Below, piece by piece: positions 1-7,009 of a DNA stretch of 18,171 bases. The stretch covers positions 1 to 18,171 of the forward strand of contig JAAAUF010000849.1 of the NCBI GenBank assembly GCA_015499985.1. Reading direction: 5' to 3'. The position numbers and the translations under genes are program-made. Source of the DNA: Haplosporangium gracile (taxonomy: Eukaryota > Mortierellomycota > Mortierellomycetes > Mortierellales > Mortierellaceae). Numbering within the stretch: the stretch's first letter is position 1; every line of letters begins with the position of its first letter. The notes under the pieces were generated by a model, which ran no database searches, was not told the DNA's origin, and saw only the letters and a list, made by a program, of their open reading frames with translations.

Positions 1-488
1 GGTAAGATAGAGAAGTTATCTTGAAAAATAAAAAAAAAGAGAAAATGAAAAAACACTGCAACAATTTTTTGACCTACTGTATTACGTGTAAAATTCAGGC
101 TAAATTTGGTCTGAAAACGGAGGAAGGGATAGGTAAATGGATGCAAAAAGAAGGAGAGAGGGAAAGAGAGAGAACAAGCGTGACGGTGCGTCGATGAGTG
201 ACGGTGAAGGGGGAGGGGAAAGAGGCGAGAGAAGATGAGGAAGAATGGGAGAGAAAAAGAGAGTCAAAGTAAGAGAGAGAAAAAAAGAGAAGAAAAGAGA
301 AAGGAGCTTCGAGTCAATGTAAAAACCAATGCGACCATGCGCACCCAACATTTTCGTTTACAGTCGAAAGTGGTTTTTCTGATCAATTTCACTATCAAAA
401 TGATCACAAAAACCATGTTTGACTGTACGTAAGGGGTATTTACTATGAATGGCGTTGGAGGCACCAAAGATATGAATAAATGAGCTGG
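1..488. other. gene-free left edge with purine-rich block
   Basis: No convincing coding region is seen on either strand. About 125-305 is almost pure A/G on the plus strand (GAGAGA and GAAGAGAAAAG patterns). In this window such a block otherwise lies just upstream of a minus-strand gene, because pyrimidine tracts precede start codons on the coding strand. It could therefore be the promoter side of a gene reading leftward out of the window. An A-rich run lies at 26-52. The only discrete element is the hairpin at 359-427, listed separately. The 60-80 residue open frames here are low-complexity Ser/Leu/Phe or Lys/Glu/Arg and look like chance products of the skewed composition. Confidence 0.6.
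359..427. mobile_element. tiny MITE-like hairpin flanked by TA
   Basis: Two 26-nt arms (360-385 and 401-426) are inverted repeats matching at 22 of 26 positions around a 15-nt loop. The outer ends read TACAGTC and GACTGTA, so CAGTC...GACTG is bracketed by TA at 359-360 and 426-427. TA duplication and short termini starting CAGT are typical of the Tc1/mariner/pogo superfamily, so a minimal non-autonomous element is the natural reading. No transposase with matching ends is present: the Tc1 element at 7010-8640 has unrelated termini. A plain structural hairpin is the alternative. Confidence 0.55.
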
Positions 489-2854
489 CTAATATACATC
501 GCTCACTCTTCTTTTTTTAGCCTCTTTCGTTGGAGTACTCCTTGTTTGTACTATCATGTTGTAGGCAACAGTCAAGTCTTCTTCGGCTGGCACAAGATGA
601 GTTCGTCGCTTGATTTCGTCTTGCAAATGAAGCGCAAATCTTAAACAACTTTTGACGCAAGTTTCCATCCTGGATCCAAAATGCGCCTTGCCCAACGGAA
701 CCAGCATTCTCCCCACTTGCCTCAATCGGTACGTGCCTGCAAAGTCCATAGCGTAGAACTTGGTCTCATCACCGAACGATGTGGGCCCAAAGACGGTCAA
801 TCCAGCAGGAGGCATTGCTTCCCGGGCAATGGTCCGGATCTGAGAATTCCACGAATCTCTTAAACAGCGCGATATCTTGAACTAGGGAAACCACTATTAA
901 TTATGAATATAGCGAAAAAGGTATTTCTTTAACCGAAGAACACAAGGTAAAATTAAAAAATACCTTGTCCTTGACTTGCTTGTCCAGTTTTGGCTTATAA
1001 ATAAGTGATGCTTCTGCTAAGTAGATCTGGTAATCTCCAAAGAGAGCGACACCATCCGCCATCGACGCCTGCTCCTCGGTCTCCACAAAAAGATCGCGTC
1101 CATGATTCTTTCTCTTCTTCGTGCCAATTACTGGTATTTCGAAGCATCGCGTCGGAATGTTGAGTAGTGATAACGCTACTTGAATGAAGGGCCAGGTAAT
1201 AAACCCAAATCCTTCTCGTTCATTGATAGCCCTAGGGACTTCTGTACATGTCCTAAAGTAATGGGAACTGATAAAATTAAACATGTATGGATCAGTAATG
1301 TATCAACAATAAACATACAACCTTTACCAAAAAAAAAAATACTTACTAGCTGTACGAAATACCTCGGATGTATTCAACAAGCTCATCGTCGTTGTCCTCT
1401 CTCTTCAATGATGACATGAAATCTTCATATGAACAACTTGGAGATCCGCCACAAACGCGTTCCATAATTCCTTTGAGATTCCGCCACCTCTCATCAATGA
1501 GGCTTAGCGACACTGTTGCAGCCAATTTTCGTTCTTCTGATGATAGAAACATAGAAAATTCCGATCCTTGTGAGACATCCGCGACTCCATCCAACGACAA
1601 AGAAAACCGCGGCATATCGGATTGGTCCTTGAACTGATCAAATTTCGACAACAAGTTCACGTCTCCAATTATCCATTTATCGCCTTGGTTGAGAAACGAC
1701 ATGGCTTGTCCTACATATATATTACATTCGATGAAACTGACGTTAAGTTCTTCTTGATTGTTAACATATATATTGTGACTTTTTCGACATTTCCTTACCT
1801 CTAGAGTCAGTTAAAACCTCCACTTTGTATGCCGCATCAAAGACATGGATCGGAGACGCCTGTCTAACGGCAGAGCTTCCAGAAGACTTCGCTTGATCTT
1901 GCTCCTTGAAATCACCTGCTTCATCATTGATGTAGGCCGGTGGAGTTACACAGTCTATAATGAAGACAGTTTTGGTTAATCAAAGGAGTTCTAGTAACGA
2001 CCATAACTAGTCCATGTCCTTCGCTCACCTTCCACTGTGTCCACAGACAATGTTTCCAGCTGGTGCCATTTTCGCTTAATGCTCTCATCTTGAACATCTA
2101 GAAGTAAGGAACCGAATTAATTATTCCCATATGACTCGTTGCGTACTTGTGGCCGTTCTTGGTTAAAAAGTCGGCAAGTATTTAAGCCCCTAGGATAGGA
2201 ATGTAGACCTTCCTGTTTCTTTCTAATCAATTCTAGTACATTAGATTACTCATAATTTCAGCTACGACTTACCGTCGTTGGCTTGGCTATATGAACCGCC
2301 CTCATTCGCAACGTGGTATATTTTTTTTCCAGAATCGCAACTCTTCCTTCTCAAGAAGCTCTCTGCGACGACGAGCATCAACATCTACCATATAGAATGT
2401 CCACAATTGGTCACAAAATCCCCTAATTCGGTTGTTGAAAGGCGACCTAGCCTTCCTCAATATATCAGGCGCTTCAAAGAAAGGTATCAAGCTTCCTCCT
2501 ACACGTTCAAGGAATATCTCGGGCAACCAGTGTTAAGGCGAATACTCTTGAAAAAACTTGAAACGGGTATCTGTTAAAAGCGCCTTGGGAAGCGACACTT
2601 TCGTGAGTTCCCGGAGTGCATGAAGATATTCGGGTGTGCATGTAAATTTTTCCTAGAATTACATTGCATCAGCACCACAAAAAGAATTAGTTTTCCAAGA
2701 CGTGCACTTAAGATGTAATATTCTTCCTAGTATGTATTTTTTTAAATGAAATTACTTCCTTCAAAAAACGTGATCCATTCAACTGCCGGAGTGAGCTCCT
2801 GTCGCAGGGTTCGTCCAATTGTCGGAGTGAGCTTCTGTCGCAATTCTTTCTGGG
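489..2854 (-). pseudogene. multi-exon effector-like gene, broken by one stop and two frameshifts
   Basis: I do not recognise the family. Exons on the minus strand are about 2854-2756, 2652-2273, 2097-2029, 1954-1799, 1710-1363, 1252-964 and 875-489. All introns (74-175 nt) are GT-AG, and the phases agree except where lesions occur. The lesions are a TAA at 2535-2533, an eight-A run (plus-strand T at 2321-2328) needing one base fewer to keep frame, and a shift near 1200 that moves exon six between two frames. The first visible exon has a 12-residue repeat; its true start is unknown. Exon six carries ADG (Asp codon 1056-1054) followed 13 residues later by LAEAS (Glu codon 1014-1012), then basic KPKLDKQ. 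This resembles a D-ExK nuclease core with Ser in place of Lys. The last exon reads FYAMDFAGTYRLRQVG and ends in a basic KKRR tail. The nuclease-like reading is a weak inference. Confidence 0.7.
2781..2842. repeat. 36-bp direct repeat encoding a 12-residue repeat
   Basis: A 26-nt block at 2781-2806 recurs at 2817-2842 with a few mismatches, giving a period of exactly 36 nt. On the minus strand, in the frame that splices without phase change into the next exon, it encodes two copies of CDRSSLRQL separated by DEP. The period is a multiple of three and the mismatches are mild, which supports this as the coding frame and suggests internal duplication in the effector-like pseudogene. Confidence 0.6.
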
Positions 2855-3590
2855 TCAGTCATTGCCATTATTTGAAGGACAACAAAAGCTATGAATCGCA
2901 CAGTAATGTTTTAAAAGGGATTATTATGGTGACGCGAGATTGCGGGCAATTGTTGGAAAGTGCTGATGAGAAACAAGGAGGTGAAGAGGAAGGCTAGGGA
3001 CAGTGCTAACATACACAATTGATAGCAAGTGCTGTGTGTGTGAGAGAGAGAGAGTCGAAGTGTGCGTATGTGTGGAAGTAAGAAGAAAGAAGAGGGAAGG
3101 ATGACGCGATAAACAAAGAGAAAGAGAAGTGCTGGACAGAGTAAGGGAGAGCAAAGGGGAAGAGAATGATAAGAAAGCGAAAGAGAAGGGCGACGATGAG
3201 TGTGGTGGGTGACGAAAAGAGGGTGAGGTATAGATGTAGTGATGAAATAGACGTCGGAGTGAGGATGATGTTGCTGCGAGAAAGAGATGGAAGGCGTGGG
3301 AGTGGTGAAGGATGAAAAGAGGAGTGGTGGCAAAAAGCAAGAGGGGAAGCGAAGAAAAAAAAACGCGAGAATGGCGTCACCATATTTTATTTCCTTGTAA
3401 CAAATGCCTCCTCCCGCGCACCATGCCCTTTCTTCGTCCTTCGCCTCTCTTCTCTCTTTTCCTTTTAAACCCACAGCTTACATCTTTTTCTTTTTCACCT
3501 CCGCTTTCACTTCATCTCTCACATCCTCGCCTCTTTACAGCCCTACTTTTTTTCTCTCACCTTTCCTTTTCTTTGATGCTTCACAACACC
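2855..3590. promoter_or_regulatory. probable divergent promoter, purine block then pyrimidine block
   Basis: The stretch lies between the 5' end of the minus-strand pseudogene and the Crinkler fragment on the plus strand. About 3040-3370 is purine-rich on the plus strand (GA-repeat core near 3040-3053) and 3395-3585 is C/T-rich. An A/T-rich TATA-like patch, CATATTTTATTTCC, sits at the switch near 3380-3393. Each coding strand thus has a long pyrimidine tract before its gene, a known feature of many fungal promoters. The long open frames here on both strands are Ser/Leu/Phe/His low complexity and are not credible proteins. Confidence 0.5.
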
Positions 3591-3930
3591 ATGACCAACA
3601 ACCGCCTCACTCTCTTCTGTCTTGTTGATGGAGAGGGCACGTCCAACGCGTTCTCTGTCGAGATCGAGTCAACCAAGACCATTGGCGACTTCAAGAGGCT
3701 CATCAAGATCGAGTAGATCAACGATTTCAGCGATGTCGATGCAGACAAGCTTGCCCTGTGGCGTGTCTCCATCCTGCTCACCAGGGACAACAGCGAAATC
3801 CCCATCTTGTTCAACAACATCGCCAAGAAAGAGAAAGATAAACTTCGTCCACCAGATGACCTCTCTGACGTCTTTGACGGAAAAGCGCACAAGAAAACAA
3901 TTCACATCATTGTCCAGCGACCATCACAAG
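3591..3930 (+). pseudogene. Crinkler (CRN) effector N-terminal domain, stopped at codon 42
   Basis: The reading begins MTNNRLTLFCLVDGEG, the fungal form of the Crinkler N-terminal ubiquitin-like domain (LFCLVDGE core, counterpart of the oomycete LFLAK region). An in-frame TAG at 3714-3716 ends it after 41 codons. The same frame then continues with clear family signatures: FSDVDADKL, the LWRVSI block, a PILFNNI stretch, and TIHIIVQRP, the usual end of the domain. A GT donor-like site follows directly at 3931. No C-terminal effector domain is recognisable downstream, where a chromodomain relic begins instead. Known CRN proteins are modular, with a conserved N-terminus and a variable effector end. 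This copy is both interrupted and truncated, so it is most likely dead. The domain call is strong; expression is unknown. Confidence 0.85.
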
Positions 3931-3958
3931 GTAAAGTAGACGCATTTTGTTTTGCTTT

Positions 3959-4147
3959 ATGTCCTCCTTCTACTCTCTAATACCATCCCCACCTGTCATA
4001 ATCGAGGGCGTCGAAGAATACGAGATCAAATCCGTTTTGCGATACAGATAGTACCGCGATAACACCAGTTCCTCTTCGCATGGAAAGGATATGCGACGCG
4101 AGGATCAAACCTAGGACCTAGTTGACGCGTTTAAAAAAGGAATATGA
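3959..4147 (+). pseudogene. decayed chromodomain, probably from a Ty3/Gypsy chromovirus integrase
   Basis: The plus-strand reading from 3959 contains PPVIIEGVEEYEIKSVL, the stretch that commonly precedes and opens a retroelement chromodomain. A TAG follows at 4049-4051. The neighbouring frame then gives QFLFAWKGYATR at 4066-4101, the aromatic W-K-G-Y strand. The first frame resumes with EDQT, a TAG at 4112-4114 where the conserved Trp of the TWEP motif is expected, then DLVDAFKKG and a final TGA at 4145-4147. That makes two internal stops and two opposite frameshifts in about 190 bp. No reverse transcriptase, integrase core or LTR was seen nearby. It may be a solo fragment, or once the C-terminal part of a fusion with the Crinkler piece just upstream. 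Confidence 0.7.
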
Positions 4148-5360
4148 GAATTGATTTTTACGTAAAAGGAGAAGGTGCAACAGTTGAACTACCTCACTCG
4201 TATAGTCAGTCAGTCATAAATAGACAACCAAATACATCTTCTTTCCACTTCCAACAAACTGTATCTCTGCCTGTCTGCCTTTTGAACCTCCTTTATTTTC
4301 TTTTATGCTCGTTTCTCAATCTTGGCCCTTACTCCTTTTTTTTTCTGCTGTCTTCCCTCTGCTTTTGATCCTCTCATTCTTTCCGTTGCCTTCTCACTCT
4401 CCCCTTGATCCTCTTTCTTTTTTTTCTGCTGCATCCTCACTCTGCCCTTGAACCTCTCTCTCTTTCTGTTGCATTCTGTTCTACTCTTGATTCCGCCCTT
4501 TTCCCCCCGTGGCCCTATCTTTCTACCCTTTCTCTTTTTTTGTAACTGCCTCATCTTTTGCCCTTATTCCTCGTCCTACTTTGTCTGAAAGGAAAAAACA
4601 GCGAACCATTCCCTACAATTTTTTCTCCCCTTGATCCTCTCTTTGTCGCAACTGTCACTCTCGCTCCGCCCTTTTGTTTTGTATCTCGACCTTTGATCCC
4701 CCCCTTTCTTTTTTGCAGCCTTCTTTCCCTGTCCTTGATCAGTGGTGTAGTATTTCCTCAAACTTTGCCAACTCGCCATTATTAGAATATATTAGCGCTG
4801 CATTGTCCAAATAACATTTTCTCTCGCTGCAATGCTTCAAGGCTATAGCAGAGTTCTGCAAAAAGAGAAAGTCGACAGAGAAAGATCAAAAGGCAACGTC
4901 GCTATGAATACTTGACTGCTACAAGCTAGTTGGTGTACATCCCTTCTCGATCTTTGTACTCAATGTTTTTCTTGCCTTGTTAGTCTCACGTCCCTCCATC
5001 CCTCCTTACCCCTCTTTTTTCTTTGAGTCCTTCCTTTCACAATCTGTCTGATTTGTGCTTTTTTTTTGTATCCTCTGTGGCCTTTCTTGAGAAATTTTTG
5101 TGTCTGTCCTTTTTTTGCTCTTGATCGTTTTCTGTTTTCTTACTTTCTCAAACCACCTCTCTTTTCGCAGAATGTCCGATTTGATGCTATCTGAGGAACA
5201 AAATAGCTTTCATTCGTGGATGCGGGCACGGAATCAATACAGACAGGCAGAATCAGGACTGAGATAACTTCGTAGAAGCGTGCATGGACAATGGAGAGCA
5301 GAATACAAGGGAGAAAAAGAATTAGGAAAGCTCACCGATATTCACGCTTTTCTGGCGAAC
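4148..5360. other. gene-poor pyrimidine-rich stretch
   Basis: Apart from the minisatellite listed separately, this is C/T-rich low-complexity DNA with poly-T runs, leading toward the promoter of the secreted-protein gene. About 4780-4960 is of more normal composition and has no credible reading frame. One short frame at 5172-5267 (31 codons, starting MSDLMLSEEQNSFHSW) follows TTTTCGCAG, which could be a splice acceptor. I cannot tell whether it is an exon, a remnant or chance, so I do not call a gene. Confidence 0.5.
4320..4745 (+). repeat. degenerate pyrimidine-rich minisatellite, period about 39-43 nt
   Basis: The words TTGATCCTC, TTGAACCTC or TTGATTCC recur at about 4365, 4405, 4448, 4487, 4631, 4693 and 4735, usually 39-43 nt apart. 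Between them lies a recurring T-rich segment, CTGCTGC or a variant, and a CACTCTGCCC-like end. The three units from 4365 are the clearest; the middle part (4500-4630) is eroded. It appears only as imperfect tandem copies in noncoding sequence. Weaker echoes (TTGATCG, TTGAGTCC) run on to about 5130. Confidence 0.6.
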
Positions 5361-5525
5361 GTATAAAAGGGCGGCCAGTGTAGTTCATCTCAAACACAAC
5401 AAAAACACATCAAATCCTACCTCTGTTCAAAGTAAGCAATCGATCCAAAACGAACCATTTTGCTCGCTCATCTTACAACAAAGTCATTTTAATCTTACTC
5501 TGCCGTTATTTTCTTTTATTCTAGC
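5361..5525 (+). promoter_or_regulatory. TATA box, 5' leader and 5'UTR intron of the secreted-protein gene
   Basis: TATAAAA at 5362-5368 places transcription start near 5390-5400. A likely leader intron runs from GTAAGC at 5432 to CTAG at 5521-5524 (93 nt), with CTTAC- and CTTACT-like branch candidates inside. It would end one base before the ATG at 5526. The intron call rests on the splice consensus alone. Confidence 0.6.
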
Positions 5526-6032
5526 ATGATTCGCATAACAGCATCCTTTCTCGTTCTATCCTTGCTCGCTTTACAAGCGATCACCGTCCAAGTCGTCGCT
5601 GAAGCCCTCGAGCCTGGACGCTACCTGATCACTGATACCAACCGACAGAAGGCTTTTGCGACTGGGCCCCTTCCGCGCGTTTTTCCGCCTCTGGACGTCC
5701 CACTCCGCCTGGTGTCAACTTCCAGTCTTTATGTTAACAGATGGGACGTCAAGCGTACTCCTCGCGACCTCTATACGATTACTGCTGTAAGTGAAAGAGG
5801 ACTTCCTGCTGACTACAAGATCGTGTCCATAGAGAACAAAGTTTTTGCAAGCGTGACTAAGGCTCCTCAAGAATGGAGTATAACCCAGGCGGGCGATGGC
5901 CAGTATGTGATTCAGGATCCTGTCCAGGACCGCGTCTTCACCAGCAATGCGGAAGAGTACCCTGGCGTGATCCTCGAGCCTGCCGATGGTGGATTTGAGC
6001 AGCGATGGAGGTTTGAAAGACTTGAAGACTAA
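5526..6032 (+). CDS. small secreted beta-trefoil-like protein, possible I66-type protease inhibitor
   Basis: The protein has 168 residues in a single coding exon. Residues 1-26 form a signal peptide (MIR, then a long hydrophobic core, then small residues before LEPGRY), so the product should be secreted. The mature part has regularly spaced strand motifs: EPGRYLI near 28-34, NRWDV near 71-75, YTI, YKIVSIENKVFASV, EWSI, a GDGQYVIQD turn, and QRWRFERL at the C-terminus. Repeating GRY, W-x-V/I and RWRF strands at about 40-residue spacing fit a beta-trefoil and resemble fungal serine-protease inhibitors of the cospin/MEROPS I66 type. It has few charged low-complexity stretches and no internal lesions. 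A TATA box lies 160 nt upstream and AATAAA 57 nt after the stop, so the unit looks complete and expressed. Family assignment is moderate; a lectin-like trefoil is the alternative. Confidence 0.75.
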   Translation: MIRITASFLVLSLLALQAITVQVVAEALEPGRYLITDTNRQKAFATGPLPRVFPPLDVPLRLVSTSSLYVNRWDVKRTPRDLYTITAVSERGLPADYKIVSIENKVFASVTKAPQEWSITQAGDGQYVIQDPVQDRVFTSNAEEYPGVILEPADGGFEQRWRFERLED

Positions 6033-6088
6033 GCTATTATTACGGGCTTCAAAGAAAACGAAGAGTTTACAAGGACTTTTTGTCCCCG

Positions 6089-6094
6089 AATAAA
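6089..6094 (+). terminator. polyadenylation signal AATAAA of the secreted-protein gene
   Basis: A perfect AATAAA lies 57 nt after the TAA of the 168-residue gene and is followed by a T-rich run, as expected for a eukaryotic cleavage and polyadenylation site. Confidence 0.6.
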
Positions 6095-6310
6095 CAGAAC
6101 TTTTTTTCTTTTACTGAAATTGCCGCAGGGTTTTTATTCATCCCACGTACAGCTTTCTACACGCATTCAAAAAAAATAAAAAAAAATAAAGATACGAACG
6201 AGTAATTGCACACCCATTCACCAAATGGCAGGTCAGCGCTTCTGTAGGTTGTATTTACTAGCGCCGCTTCGGAGTAACAAATTTATCACGCACGCAATGT
6301 GCCAGACGCG

Positions 6311-7006
6311 ATGCTTGAGAAGAAAAAAGTCAAGTACAACAAGGGCAAGTATGATACAACAACCGTGCTTTCTCTTTCGATAACTGAATTTTCATTTGCC
6401 TGTGATCAAGCCACACTTACTAGTGCCACTATCTCCTTATAGTCAAGTAAACCTGAGGACCTCAAGGAAACGATCGAGACGAGTCAAGACCAGGATCACT
6501 TCCCCGCCGATTATAACAGAAACTAGTTACAAAAATGCTTCTTTCAGGCGCCAACTCAACCTCTCTTGGTCCAATTTGTCACCATCGGTTGCTTCCCCAC
6601 TACTGAAGAGAATAATGTGTCTATGACTCCTTTAATTGACAATGAGTGATTGCTCAACACTGTTATGATTGTACCTGCACCAACAAGTGCAGCACACCAC
6701 CCTGGTATGCTTTTTCGCTCATCACCACTACGCCCACCTGCCTTTGCGCGATCAAACGTTAACTGGTTCTTATTTTGCTCTTTTCTGATCAATATTCAGA
6801 TAGCCAACTTGTTCCGCATACACGTAGATCCATAGTTACTGCTTGATGTGTCCTTCGTTGAGGAAGCAACCGAACGCAACGCGGACTTACGACGCCGACT
6901 GGAGCAGACGTATGAGCTCGCCAATGGAAAACTAATCACTAACAACCTCGCGGGTAGTGCTCAACACTGGTTAGCAAGGCGAGATTTGGAGGAGCTCGTG
7001 TCGTAG
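6311..7006 (+). pseudogene. unrecognised gene-like debris beside the Tc1 element
   Basis: No family is recognised. From ATG 6311 the reading MLEKKKVKYNKG meets a GTATGA donor-like site at 6349, and a CTTATAG acceptor-like site ends at 6442. One frame from 6443 then stays protein-like to 7006 apart from three stops (6527-6529, 6647-6649 and 6833-6835). It gives KPEDLKETIETSQDQDHF, then LLVQFVTIGCFPTTEENN, then a helical, charged VEEATERNADLRRRLEQTYE and LAGSAQHWLARRDLEELVS. A second intron-like segment at 6705-6799 (GTATGC to TTCAG) does not keep the phase. The final part (6842-7006) is the best candidate for real former coding sequence, with G/C-favoured third positions. The frame ends one base before the TA that abuts the transposon, so it may be truncated by the insertion. 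Confidence 0.35.
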
Positions 7007-7009
7007 TAA

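Noticed and set aside
2911..3474. Long minus-strand open frame of 187 codons and overlapping frames
   Set aside because: Pure Ser/Leu/Phe/His low complexity arising from the purine-rich plus strand; several overlapping frames are open at once.
4085..4200. tRNA-like signals on the minus strand (B-box-like GGTTTGATCC and A-box-like TAGTTCAACTG)
   Set aside because: The T stem does not pair and the acceptor arms do not match. The B-box-like part falls inside the chromodomain relic, where the same bases encode EDQT on the plus strand.
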